Shown one piece after another: positions 1 to 10,498 of a DNA stretch of 64,000 nucleotides. Numbering within the stretch: position 1 is the stretch's first letter; each line of letters opens with the position of its first letter. The position numbers were made by a program, and so were the translations under genes. The stretch is from Halocafeteria seosinensis. Its lineage: Eukaryota > Sar > Bigyra > Bicosoecida. Where the stretch lies: NCBI GenBank assembly GCA_001687465.1, contig LVLI01000281.1, forward strand, positions 1 through 64,000. Direction: 5' to 3'. The notes under the pieces were generated by a model that saw only the letters and a program-made list of their open reading frames with translations, was not told the DNA's origin and did not search any database.

Positions 1-7
1 AACGTAC

Positions 8-1080
8 ATATTGCCAATATTGACGAAATAACTGAAACAAGTACTTCGATTAGAACCATGACTTGCATGGCCAATTTTACGTCTTTTCTCTTCAGTTGGG
101 ATTCATCCTCTGTGTGTAGCACCCACAGGAAAAGCAGCACACCGGAAACTGTTGCAAACACACATCTCAGAGTGCAAATGCAGGTAAGGGGAAGGTATCA
201 CTTGTACGGGTGAGAGGACAACTACGTACAGAATATTGATAAGTACTTAGGGCCTTGGCACAGTAGATGCACTTTTTCAAATAGGCGAACGTATCCCTTT
301 GCTAGCTCAGCACGCAGTAGTGCCAGTAAGATAAGACAAATTCCGTATATCTGAAGCAGTGAAAATGAAAGGATCATCGAATAGCACTGAATAAACAGAG
401 GGCTATCATGTATTTACCAGAACAGAACTTCCCAAGTGTAGCAATACCAAGTGACTTATCTGCAGTTCATTCCCGTGTCTCCGCTTCATGTTTTCGACCC
501 AGCAATTGCTATAGCAAGGTCGAGATACTCACCACATTTTCTTCTGAGGTTCCCCACAGTTTTTCTGAAGGAAACACAAAGGAAAGCACTGCCAGGGCGA
601 TCTGCATACGATGCATTGTCTCGATTCCTGACTGACAGGGTTCGGCCGCTTCAAACGAACTTGCACTAGACATACCAGAATTAGCAGGTTGACTACGGGG
701 AGCCATGTACCCCGAATGGGCACGAATTCTGGGTCGTGTTCTCCGTGGTCATACAGGCCACCGTGTCCCGAACGGGGCGATATTCTACTCCCAGCGTCAT
801 TAATGTTACCGACGTTGTTGGCAGGATTCCTATGAGGGCCACCACCGCTATTGTTGCCCCCACTTGACTGTTGATACAATGGGTTGGAGAGCACCTGGTT
901 CGATTTCGGCGCTTGACTGCGCCTCGGCCGCTTCTGAGGACTATCATCCTCGCGTGCTTGTGTATTCGCACGAGTGGTTGATGGGAACTCGGACTCCTCC
1001 TCCTGCTGCCTCCCTGCTTCCAGCAGAGGTTCGGCCGTAGGCCCTCTCTCCCAGGGCATGGAGCGTTGCTCCCGTGACAT
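8..1080 (-). CDS. TMEM192: TMEM192-like multi-pass membrane protein (5' part, runs off left edge)
   Basis: Five exons are visible on the minus strand: 676-1080, 533-601, 418-459, 230-350 and 8-148. All junctions are GT-AG, phases agree throughout, and introns are 74, 73, 67 and 81 nt. A further 5' splice site at position 7 shows that the gene continues off the window. The first 120 residues are hydrophilic (Ser/Gly/Asn/Arg-rich). Four hydrophobic segments follow: one starting TWLPVVNLLIL, one around IYGICLILLALL, one around SGVLLFLWVL, and one around VMVLIEVLVSVISSILAI. Order, spacing and the polar loop between helices 2 and 3 match TMEM192, a lysosomal/late-endosomal four-helix protein in animals. 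The start is the ATG at 1080, divergent from the glycerate kinase 197 bp away. Assignment rests on topology and remembered similarity only; another four-helix family is possible. Confidence 0.6.
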
Positions 1081-1276
1081 TTTACGAGCTCACTGACTGG
1101 ACGGAATGGATGGATTGATTATTGAATTCCCTCGACAAACACACAAACACAGAGAAGACAACAAGACAGACGAATATCCTGGGAGTCGTGGTTAACGGGG
1201 ACGAGGCCGTGGAATTCAAACATCCACAGGGGCACTTGTACCTGGTAGTGGGCCAAAGGTTCGGCTCCGAAACAGG

Positions 1277-2971
1277 ATGAGTGCAGCACGGCGCGCACAC
1301 GGTATACGAACGGCAAAACAGATCTTCGCCGCGGCACTGCAAGCGGCAGATCCAATCCATGGAATACAGCGCTTTGTAAAGACACGAGTCCAGGATTCCA
1401 ACACGCCGGTACTCCAGATACAGGACCGACACTATGATATGCGTAATTTCGATCAAGTGCTCGTTCTCGGAGCTGGAAAAGCTTCGGCCCGAATGCTGAA
1501 AGGGCTTCTTGACATCTATCCAACGACACGCTCGGTCGACACCGCTGATGCTTCCTCGAGCTTGTTTCCACCCATTTCAGGAACTGTCATCACAAAATAT
1601 GATCACTACGAAAACGATACACGCGAGGAAGTATCTAGAGCAATGCACAAGCAGAATCGTCTTTTGCAGACGAGCGAGGAAGGGGGGCTGCCCGCCATCG
1701 AAGTGGTGGAAGCAGGGCATCCTATCCCAGACGAAAGTGGATTACGTGCCACCAAAGAGATATTACGTTTAGCAGAAGCGGCAAGTAACAAGACACTGAT
1801 TATTACATTGATTTCTGGCGGTGGGTCTTCGTTGCTGGTTTGTCCCATAAACGGGGTTAGTCTACAAGTGAGTATACTCAAAATATATGGACGGAAACCA
1901 AGAGCAGTTCATATTGTGTCAAAAAGGGTGCAGGATCTAATACAAGTTAATCAAGTATTAATGGAAAGCGGTGCAGACATCCAAGAGATCAACAGCATTA
2001 GGAAGTGTATTTCTCGTGTTAAGGGTGGTACGTCAGAGATGCGCAAGCAATGGTGTTTGCACGGCTCTCATCGTTTGGGATTTGCTATACCCGCAGGAGG
2101 GTTGGCTCGTGCAGCGGAACCGGCAATCATGGAAACTCTGATCCTTAGTGACATCATAGGCGACCCGTTAGAAGATATTGCTTCTGGTCCTAGTGTTGTG
2201 CACTCAACTTCCGAACTGGGTCAGACGGCGAGAGCGGTCCTCGAGAAGTGCAGACTGGATTCAAAACTGCCAGAGAATGTACTTCAAGCTATCAATGACG
2301 TCTGTGATGCTAGCAGCCCCAGCAATAGCTCTAACAATGTACACAATACCCTTATAGGTTCCAACTCACAGGCTATGGATGCTGCCGCAAATAAAGCTGA
2401 AGAATTGGGCTACAGTGTGAGAGCGTTGACTAGTCAGTTGCAAGGGGACGCCGGCGATACCGCAAATTTCCTTGCTACTATTGCCTCCGAAGCAGCAGAG
2501 GGTAAAGGACTGCTGCGTGAATGTCCAGGTGAGAGGAATGGAGTATGCATACTGAGTGGTGGAGAGACTACGGTACAGCTCCCGATGGACCACGGCCTGG
2601 GAGGAAGGAATCAACATATGGCACTTAGGATGGCAACGGAACTAGACAAAAAATTAAATCGTTTCCAGCATCCTGTCATCTTCTTATCTGGTGGGACTGA
2701 CGGTACTGACGGACCCACGGACGCGGCAGGGGCAGTAGTATGGGACACGCTGGCAAGAGCGGCGAAGTCGCATGGAATTTCGATGCGCGAGCATCTAGAG
2801 CGATGCGATTCTTATAATTTCTTTTCACGATTTGATGAAAGTAGCCCCCAAACTATTAAAAGCGATAGATGGATAAGTTCGCTGCGTTCATTAATAAGGA
2901 CTGGCCCGACTGGTACAAATGTTATGGATGCTCAGATCATACTAGTCCCAACAGCTCCGCAACTTGAGTGA
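1277..2971 (+). CDS. GLYCTK: Glycerate 2-kinase (MOFRL family)
   Basis: The enzyme phosphorylates D-glycerate to 2-phosphoglycerate, linking serine/fructose or photorespiratory glycerate to glycolysis. Family motifs appear in order: LGAGKAS (residues 64-70), EAGHPIPD, SGGGSSLL, then SDIIGDPLEDIASGPS, SGGTDGTDGPTDAAGAV and near the C-terminus TGPTGTNVMD. The open frame is uninterrupted but contains two in-frame introns with consensus borders: 1868-1933 (66 nt) and 2028-2096 (69 nt). Removing them restores the family sequence, for example KGG followed directly by GLARAAEPA. The spliced protein would be 519 residues, near the usual size for the family. The ATG at 1277 is used. The N-terminus is Arg/Ala-rich with few acidic residues, so mitochondrial import is possible. 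A 14-residue stretch before TGPTG is longer than I expect and may be a lineage insertion. Confidence 0.93.
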   Translation: MSAARRAHGIRTAKQIFAAALQAADPIHGIQRFVKTRVQDSNTPVLQIQDRHYDMRNFDQVLVLGAGKASARMLKGLLDIYPTTRSVDTADASSSLFPPISGTVITKYDHYENDTREEVSRAMHKQNRLLQTSEEGGLPAIEVVEAGHPIPDESGLRATKEILRLAEAASNKTLIITLISGGGSSLLVCPINGVSLQVSILKIYGRKPRAVHIVSKRVQDLIQVNQVLMESGADIQEINSIRKCISRVKGGTSEMRKQWCLHGSHRLGFAIPAGGLARAAEPAIMETLILSDIIGDPLEDIASGPSVVHSTSELGQTARAVLEKCRLDSKLPENVLQAINDVCDASSPSNSSNNVHNTLIGSNSQAMDAAANKAEELGYSVRALTSQLQGDAGDTANFLATIASEAAEGKGLLRECPGERNGVCILSGGETTVQLPMDHGLGGRNQHMALRMATELDKKLNRFQHPVIFLSGGTDGTDGPTDAAGAVVWDTLARAAKSHGISMREHLERCDSYNFFSRFDESSPQTIKSDRWISSLRSLIRTGPTGTNVMDAQIILVPTAPQLE

Positions 2972-3012
2972 CTCTGAAGGATGGTTACACTGTACTGTCG
3001 GCGAAAGCGCAA

Positions 3013-3838
3013 TCATCTCCATCCTGGTCCAATCTGTTGAGGATTCCCTATGGACATTCGAAATTGTTTGGATTCTTTTTCTCTGGTCATCGTTGCCTTC
3101 GTCTTGAATTTTCTTCCTGGAACGCTGTAATGCAAAGGAATCTGCTCGGTAGGATCTTTTCTGTTTTGGAGATAGTCAGTATAGCGAAGAAAAGGACGTT
3201 GACTGATAGCATATTCAATGGGTGAAGGCGTCGGGGGAATTCGAAGTTCCTCTGGGTACTGTTCGGACTGTCTTCGGTCTGAAGGAGGAACATAGCGGGT
3301 GGTTAAGGGCCTTTGCGGTGCATCTGTGGGTGTAGTTTTCGATCTGCTTCGTTTTGGGCGTTTCACTTGATCAGAAGTATAATTCATTTGTGACTTCCAT
3401 TTAGCTGCGCTTCTGTTTCTGTTACTTGCCCGTACAGCCGCGCGGCTGTTAGGATGATGCATCTCGTCTTGGTAAGCATATTGCAACGAGTTTCCTCCTG
3501 TTTGCTCTGGAGAACCGTGGCCTGCAATATGGCCCTCTGGTGTCGTTACTGGTGATATTCTTCCATAGTCCTTTGCATTATCAGTCGCCTTTCTCCAGGG
3601 GGCATTTAAGAACTCTGCCTCCACATCTCTGTAGCCACTGGTCTGCGGCTTCACGGACTCGCTGTAACAACTATTTCGGCCTTTATACAACAATAATCAG
3701 ACGACATACCACACGATCAGCTTCCCTCCTCCATCTCTCAGCTATCTGTTGTGCTGTCTTGGAAAATTCATCAAGTTTATGCTTGCGTTGCTCCCAGTAG
3801 TTCTCGTATACAGTCGGCTGGTGCCTGCTCGACGACAT
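3013..3838 (-). CDS. Hypothetical basic, proline-rich protein, two exons
   Basis: Exon 1 is 3710-3838 (43 codons from the ATG at 3838). Intron 3643-3709 (67 nt) starts GTATGT and ends CAG. Exon 2 is 3013-3642. The product is 252 residues. The N-terminus is an amphipathic charged stretch (NYWEQRKHKLDEF). The rest is Arg/Lys/Pro/Gln-rich and probably disordered. I recognise no domain. The gene is convergent with the glycerate kinase, with 41 bp between stop codons. The intron acceptor was chosen because it gives phase-0 joining; two nearer AGs would bring early stops. Confidence 0.55.
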
Positions 3839-4643
3839 ACTTTACAGTATATACTCAGTTTCGACCAGCTGCCCACAGCATCGATTCTATCCTAGTGCGC
3901 ATATATTCTATACCGTATCACAATGAAAGTTAATTGTGCTTACAATGAGAACCGAGCGTTTATGCGGCTTAACGGTCGGCAGCTTCACAGTCCTTCACGT
4001 CGTGATTCGCTCGTGAAGCAACTAAGTGCTGCAACTTGCAAGTTCAAGTTGCAAAATGCTGCAAACGTATGGTCCGTAGCACTTTGCACCTCATTGAATT
4101 TTGGCACAGCAAAATCGCAAAGCTGCTCGGCCTCTGGCTTTGTGGAAATCTTGAAGGGTGTAGTCAGGTAAAGTGGAGCATCGGAATGGTTGTCCCCGGT
4201 ACTGGTGGAGTGAGATTTCATGCCATTTCACCTGCATGATGAGTCATTGATGGGAGGTAAACCTCCTTTGAATATTTGAATCAAATCGCCAATTTTAAGA
4301 AAACGTAGGCACCTGACGCCACTTGATGCTGGTAGGCCAAGTGTCGGCTGCCAGGGATGCAGTCCTAGCTCGTGTGTCTTCGATCGCCACACCTACATAT
4401 GATTCAACACTGGGGGAGCGGAACGAGGGAACTTAGAAAGGAGTGGTCTTCTCCAAACATTCTTGAGGTCGGTTGAAGTCGTTGCGACTGGGTGCACAAG
4501 AGTTGTCAAGAGAGTTCTCGAGTGAATTTTCGCAGACCATGTTTCACAGTGCGATACAGCCAGCACTCTATTTTGATTTAATTGAATTGTTTACCAGGCA
4601 AAAACGTCTGCAATTTTAGCGCTCTCCGGTGGAAAAGAGCATA
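3839..4643. other. Intergenic region between divergent genes
   Basis: About 0.8 kb between the start of the basic hypothetical protein (-) and the XPG-like gene (+). Several frames of 60-90 codons are open, but none shows conserved motifs or good splice partners. It presumably holds both promoters and 5' UTRs. Short direct repeats of the type AACTTGCAAGTT lie near 4030-4060. Confidence 0.5.
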
Positions 4644-7379
4644 ATGGGAGTCGAAAATCGTGACATAAAGGACTTGATCCAGGGCTCACAGACGACAACG
4701 TTTCGCCAGAAACATGACGGTGTTGGTCGTCTGCCCCGAGTTGTAATAGATATCGACAACTTGCGCTTTGCTCTGTTGAATGAATTTGTCAAGAGTCAGA
4801 GCGACGAGCCAGGTGGGACGATCAACTACATGGGATTGGGCTACCAGACAGCCCTTCACTGGGGCATCGAGATGATGAAGAAAATTTCTCGCCAATGCGA
4901 GAAAATTTGCGTGGTAGAGGAAACTCCACCCAAGGTTGACGATCCTGGAACCCACCATAAGAAACTAAAACGCACTGCTAAGCGCGAATCCAAACTGCGA
5001 AGGGCATGGAACGGGGAGCAGCATGATCAACACGGCAAAGTCTTGCACAGGTCTATGGTTGCGGCTGTGAGGAGTGTCCACTTTTTAGAAAATGGAAGCT
5101 GCCTTAGGGTACCCTCCGAAAACGACTCCTGGTGTGCTGCTCTGGTCGCATGCGGTCTTTTTGATGCTGTTGTCAGCGAGGACACAGATTTTCTTATATT
5201 TCCTCGATGCGCTCGGATTCGAGCACTGGATTTTGTGGGATTTGCAATGGATGACACCCAGGAACTGATTGACGTGCCATTGATACAACACAATGAAGTA
5301 CTACGAAGAGTGGGTTTACAAGAAGATGGTGATAACGAGCTCATCTCCTTGGTTGTACTTACTGGGACGGATAGAAGTCCTTCCGACTATGTTCGAGGCG
5401 TTGACGAGGCTCGAAATCGCTTGCTCGATGCAATTAGCAAAGGAGATTTAGAGTCCCATCACCCTTCAGACTTATTTGGAAAATGTTTGACGGAAGCGGA
5501 GGTCTCCAGTTCGAATACAGAGAATCTGTTAGAGATGCTGAAAGATGCGTTCAACTTTTTCGTTTATGGGATTTTTCGAACACAGAACGTCAAGGATTTC
5601 ATAGAACTTGCGATTTCAATGCAAGAAGATCATGGAGATGGGAAGGCAACAGAAATAATTAAAGAGCTAGCCGAAAATTTGAACTCGTTGGAGAACCTAC
5701 CCGCGCCGTGGTTGCAAGCAAACGAAGAGTGGCAGCTTCTTCCCCCTTCTCCGGATGACACCCCGTCACATCAGCGGAGTGTCCTCGTGGAGGAATCAGC
5801 GATCTGCTTACCGAAGGTGTCCAGGTCCATAACAAAGCACATTCGAGAAGGAGGGCGATTGCAATTTAAAGACTACTATCGTGCAGGACTTGAGCCTTGT
5901 TTCGACCGCGTTCTGATCGACAGACCAGCGGGAACTTCTCCTGTCAACCTGCCTGACGATAGAGATACCATCCAATATTTATTTGATCCGATATCGCTGG
6001 CGAAGAAAGCAGGTCTAACAAGTGAATCTCTCATTCCCTGTTTTGTGGTGTTGGCTCTCATCCCAGAGTCTAGGGACATTCGGCCGCAACTGGTAGCCAA
6101 TGTACCCACGCACCATGTCAAGAAGGCGTTTTCAATGGTTGAGTCCGAGGCTCAAGGACTCTTTCGTGATCACATAGAGGGACAGGCACCAAACAATTCT
6201 TTTAAAGTATGGAGACTAGGATTCCGAATGGATGGAGCATTTGAAGAGAGCGCACTTGCACGTGCACGTGACAGACCTAACGAAGACGTGGTTCCGCTAG
6301 TAAGATACGCGATTGAAACCTTAGGCAGTGTCAATGAATCGTTTTTTCCTAGAGTGGTCTCCGCTAGTTGTTTTATCGATATGAGGACGAATGTCGTATA
6401 CGATGAAAGTGACCGCTTAGAGGATCTACTTTCAAAATTTCCGAGTCTACCTCAAACAACGCGACAACTGGAAAGCCTTGAAATATATCGATACTTTCTT
6501 GAAGTGGAGATCGATGAAAAGAACCCTCTTCAGCTTGCTCTTTTCTTAGCTGGAGGGGCCATTCAAAGTCAGTTCCTGTTCTACAACTGGCTACATTTTA
6601 CATATAGCACAAACCACGATGATGCTCCCACTGAATGGGCTAGGAGCCGAAGAGAAGTTATGGATGCTACGTTCCAACAGTCTAACGTGATCGAAGATGA
6701 CGTATCCGCCCTGCTCTGGATGGTGTTGGCGAGTCTTCTCAATCTAAACGTAGCTGCTTATCCGGAGGACGACCCGTTTGTAAACGACAAGGAATTGGCG
6801 GTTATCTTGCGGCATTGGGCCAGCGCTTTTGAATCTCTTACGGATGTCATATGTGCCTTTGAAAACAGCCCGGCTCGAAACATTGACATTCCAGCTAAAT
6901 CAAGCTATCAGGACATCTTCCATGCAGCAGACAGTGTAGTAGTACTTCCCGCTCTTTATCATGTCACAGATGGGAGACATCTTGCAGCTGCGTACTCTAT
7001 CTGCAGAGAGGAAGGTTCAGATTCCATCAACAGTTGGCTGAGGATGCAAGCTGCGGCTGGAAAGCTCACCAACGAAGACGTAAAGTGCTTTCACGCGATA
7101 CGAGGGGCTCTTACTCGGTCATTGTGTGCGTTAAGGCGTCTTCTCCCTTGGCGGAGATCGTGCACCAACTGGGAAGAAGATGGCAGTTGCCCTCGCCGGA
7201 ATAGGTGCCGTTTTAGTCATAACCATAGGCGCTGGGGCCGGGCAGGACAAAGGCGCGGACGGGGTAGAGGAGGTCACGGTAGAGCTCAAGGGCACGCACA
7301 GGGCAGAGGACGTGGAGGAGAAGGCCGTGGACAACGGAGAGGACGTGGGGTAGGACGAGGATGGAGGGGAGGATATTAA
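4644..7379 (+). CDS. Asteroid/XPG-like PIN-domain protein with CCCH zinc finger and RG-rich tail
   Basis: The protein has 911 residues and no intron is needed. I chose the ATG at 4644 because the open frame begins at a GTG 15 nt earlier. The N-terminal 300 residues resemble XPG/FEN1-fold proteins of the Asteroid type: VVIDIDNLRF, a WGIEMMKKI...CEKICVVEE strand-helix, SEDTDFLIF and LTGTDRSPSDYVRGV. The EAEAQ-like helix is degenerate (PSENDSWCAAL) and the usual GxDY is GTDR, so nuclease activity may be lost. A long helical middle follows. The C-terminus has a C-x8-C-x5-C-x3-H finger (residues about 836-855) and then a run of RG/RGG repeats, both typical of RNA binding. It likely acts in mRNA regulation, as Asteroid and Mkt1 proteins do. 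That role is inferred from the family only. Confidence 0.75.
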   Translation: MGVENRDIKDLIQGSQTTTFRQKHDGVGRLPRVVIDIDNLRFALLNEFVKSQSDEPGGTINYMGLGYQTALHWGIEMMKKISRQCEKICVVEETPPKVDDPGTHHKKLKRTAKRESKLRRAWNGEQHDQHGKVLHRSMVAAVRSVHFLENGSCLRVPSENDSWCAALVACGLFDAVVSEDTDFLIFPRCARIRALDFVGFAMDDTQELIDVPLIQHNEVLRRVGLQEDGDNELISLVVLTGTDRSPSDYVRGVDEARNRLLDAISKGDLESHHPSDLFGKCLTEAEVSSSNTENLLEMLKDAFNFFVYGIFRTQNVKDFIELAISMQEDHGDGKATEIIKELAENLNSLENLPAPWLQANEEWQLLPPSPDDTPSHQRSVLVEESAICLPKVSRSITKHIREGGRLQFKDYYRAGLEPCFDRVLIDRPAGTSPVNLPDDRDTIQYLFDPISLAKKAGLTSESLIPCFVVLALIPESRDIRPQLVANVPTHHVKKAFSMVESEAQGLFRDHIEGQAPNNSFKVWRLGFRMDGAFEESALARARDRPNEDVVPLVRYAIETLGSVNESFFPRVVSASCFIDMRTNVVYDESDRLEDLLSKFPSLPQTTRQLESLEIYRYFLEVEIDEKNPLQLALFLAGGAIQSQFLFYNWLHFTYSTNHDDAPTEWARSRREVMDATFQQSNVIEDDVSALLWMVLASLLNLNVAAYPEDDPFVNDKELAVILRHWASAFESLTDVICAFENSPARNIDIPAKSSYQDIFHAADSVVVLPALYHVTDGRHLAAAYSICREEGSDSINSWLRMQAAAGKLTNEDVKCFHAIRGALTRSLCALRRLLPWRRSCTNWEEDGSCPRRNRCRFSHNHRRWGRAGQRRGRGRGGHGRAQGHAQGRGRGGEGRGQRRGRGVGRGWRGGY

Positions 7380-9289
7380 AATCAAGTACAGGCTCACGGA
7401 GTAGGACGAGGCCGACATTGAAGCCGGGAACGTGGATGATTCGAAGGTTGCGTAGATGAGCAAGGGTAGTTAGCGCTCACTTCGTATAAACTGCCTTTTG
7501 CGAAGTTGACAAGTCTTATTACCAGCCAATATGTCTGCATTCTGCGCTTCGCTGACCCTGATCCTAATTCTCAATCACGTCACAACCAAAAGTAGTGCCA
7601 TCACTGACCCATCCACAGTCCATTAACACGTAGAGTATGAGAAAATGAAACAACATTCCATTTTAGTTGAGCGTGAAGAACTCTAGTCTCCCTAGGCCGT
7701 GTGAGAAGCGAATCCTACGCCGAGCTGCCGCGTTGTGGCGATAGGCAGTTTGGCCATCATCATTCAGCATCTCCATCGTTCCCCATAGGAATACCAGGGA
7801 AGCACTGGGCTGTCACTTCAGGAACTTGACCATGAAGTCAACTACCTCGGAGTGTTCCGGTTTTGCTATTTCAAGATCTACTACTACAATATTTGTAATG
7901 GTCCGTAGTACTCTCGTCGTTTTCAAGATCGGCTGCCTCTTTCTTCTCGAGAGCTGCCCTTTTTTCTGCATTTTCTTCCGCCAAATGTATGCGTCAATTT
8001 AGTACCCTAGGATATAGATGTAAATTTTCTTCTCATCAAATACGACTTCCAAAGTGTCTTTCCAGTTTAGGGTTAGATTTTCCCCAGTGCTAATCACAAC
8101 CAAAGAAACGAACATCCTGTTCTGAGGGTTCGCTAATTGCAAAGTAAGAGTCTTAATGGCTTTCATTATAAGTGTCGCCTGATCCAAGTAAGTCGTGTAT
8201 GTCCCAATACATACATAAACTGCACTAGAGTATGGCTGTCTGGTCAAGGTAAACAACCTTTTCAAGACACACTCTCTGAGCGGCAAAAAGTACGTCTTCA
8301 CTGTTGGCCTCACTGGCACGAATGGAACAACGACCGCGAACCAGTGCTTTACGAATGTCACTCTAGTCATTCGGAGACACGGAAAGCCCGCAGACCGCAA
8401 CTCCTTCCCTGCCTTCCGGAACTCTTTTTCGATGGTATCACACCGGTTGTAGATCATGGTGCATCTCGTTCCGTTTGTCAACAACCGTGTCAACGGTTCA
8501 TTGTAACACGAAGAGTAGAAGAAAATGAGACAACATGTTATATTGTCTGTGTCTCGTTGCATTGCGTGCTTGCACTTGCAAGTTTGTGAAGGTGGTTAGA
8601 CAACACAGTGGCATGGGGGGCTTGCGTTTGTACTGTAGCGACAATGCATGTTTTATTTGACCTCGGAAGAGGAGAAAAAATCAATAGCAATTGACCATAG
8701 GCCTAACGTATCCACTGGACTGCTCGTGGCTGGTGAATAACAATGGCCAAGGTACGAGGTGAGCTGTGCAGTTCCTGGCAATGTTTGTTTACATTGGCCT
8801 TTTGCAGCGTAAAGTAAAGACATTAATGGTGAAGTTAGTTAGCACAGCGGGGACAGGTTTCTTCTATACGACGCGAAAGAACCCGTCCTCAATACAACAT
8901 AAGCTAGCCTTCCGCAAAGTAAGAAGCCGACATATGGGTCAACTGCGTGAGCTTTTTATTCACGGTGTATTTCGTTTTACGAGTTGACCGCTGCAGTATG
9001 ACCCGGTTGTAAGACAGCATGTCTTATTTACAGAGCAGAAAATAAGCCGAAAGAAAGCATAAACGGAGAGCTAATGCGACGGAAGGAATCCAGCCTCCTG
9101 GAGCAGCATTGGGTCCACCTGACAATCAAGTGGACAATGGGGAACAGAGCACATGTAAATACCCTTATGCAATATAAAAAAAATTATGGCTTACTCGAGT
9201 TATATTGTCTCATCCTGCTAAGTTGTGCTTGCTGAGGGCTGCTATGCGCTCGCCACTGAATGAAGGACGAGGTCGATAATACATCCAGC
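7380..9289. other. Gene-poor stretch with one unresolved minus-strand frame
   Basis: No gene is recognised in this 1.9 kb. The only long frame is 7999-8562 on the minus strand (187 codons, start to stop). A segment of it (about 8040-8160, including VSLVVISTGENL) loosely resembles a HORMA/Mad2 strand pattern, but the rest does not align. A downstream minus-strand stretch near 7870-7990 reads as Glu/Lys/Ala-rich. It could be a spliced or decayed gene. I could not build a convincing exon chain, so no CDS is called. Confidence 0.3.
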
Positions 9290-9690
9290 TCAATAGCGTG
9301 TTCCAAGAAAGCAAGAATATGATTCTGCACATAAGACCTAGCAAAATGTACTGTCTATTTTATCTTAGAACCATTTCGAAGTTTGCTGCTTCTGAGGATG
9401 GTGCAAGCATGTTAAGCAGCAAGAATGCAATCGCCGCTGGTATAATGATGCACCAGCCGATAACTGTGTGGTTCCTCAAAAGAGTAAAAATAAAAATAAA
9501 TCACTGGATCAAAACCCACATTCATATCTCTGCGTAAACGTTTGCTCTTCTTCGGGTATGTCAGTGACACATACAGGAAATGTCCCCCATCTTCCGCTGA
9601 CTCACGTCAAAATAGAATTCCTTTGCCTTGGAAATGGTCCAGCTGGTTTTCCACCAAATCTGTTAACGTTTTGAAAGTGGATGGTAGCGC
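9290..9690 (-). pseudogene. Decayed copy of the EMC10 3' end
   Basis: This stretch aligns by eye to the intact EMC10 gene from the end of its intron 3 through exon 4, intron 4, exon 5 and the 3' UTR (10422-10840). Shared landmarks are the exon-4 end IPEEEQTF.QRY, the C-terminal helix IIIPAAIAFLLLNM (IIIPAAIAYLVLNL in the intact gene), and 3' UTR sequence including gtgttccaagaaagcaagaa. The relic has a stop within exon 4, a replaced middle of exon 4 and a different C-terminus. No copy of exons 1-3 is found upstream. It is a partial tandem duplicate that has decayed. Confidence 0.8.
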
Positions 9691-9964
9691 GACCAGTTTT
9701 CGACGGAGCCCGAAGCGGAAGCGACGACAACAGATCATCGACGTGAAGCAAGCTTTTGAAGATGAGACGACTGGTAATGAAGCCGAAAAAGAGGTCAGTA
9801 TGAACCAGTCTGATCTGAGCACGGCCATTGACGCTGTAGCGAAAATCGGAGACAAGACCGTGGTAAAGAATACCAATCTTCTTCTGGTGTCCCGACGGGC
9901 AACAAAGAAGCTTCTCTCAAAACCTGTATATTACTCTATCGAGCGGACGACGAAGTTCATGTAG
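9691..9964 (+). other. Orphan lysine-rich open frame
   Basis: Directly next to the EMC10 relic, a plus-strand frame of about 90 codons runs to a stop at 9964. It is preceded by a possible acceptor (cgcgaccag). The translation is rich in Lys/Arg/Glu (RRSPKRKRRQQ at its start, RRATKKLLSKP near its end) and looks less random than its neighbours. No homologue is recognised. It may be the last exon of an unplaced gene, a fragment brought in with the duplication, or chance. Confidence 0.25.
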
Positions 9965-10498
9965 ACTGACACCACATAGGTAGTTTTACACGTGGACAGA
10001 GATGAAGTGTGGTCACCAGCATGCACTCGGTACTACTGATTCTAGATAAATCATATCACAATCACACCAGCGAAGTGTTCTCATTGTTTTGGTTTTCGCT
10101 CCCTGCAAGCGCGACCAACTCCTGAGTTACAAAATAGTGAGCCTGAAGTGGTGGTGATAACTGAGAAATCATGGTGATCGTCCAGCTGCGTTTCCCCTTT
10201 TTTGTTTTCTTTCCTGCGTGTGGTGGGTAATGGTTCAGTTTACGTTAAGCCCCGCACTGCCTCAACTACAGTATGTCGATCATTAGCAAGCTTGAAGCTT
10301 GTATACTATTTTAACTTGGCACGTGTATGACAAAGAAGGACGCTCAACTGCGTGCATACTTATACGGTACAGCGGTACTCTCTCTGTCCGATACTCCAAC
10401 CGGCGCAATAGGTAATTCTAAACGGTGTTCCAAGAAAGCAAGAATATGATTCTGCACACAAAACCTATCAAGTTGTACTTTCTATGTTCTTCTTAGAA

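Noticed and set aside
1119-1571. 150-codon minus-strand frame opposite the glycerate kinase start
   Set aside because: Antisense to a conserved coding region with no independent support.
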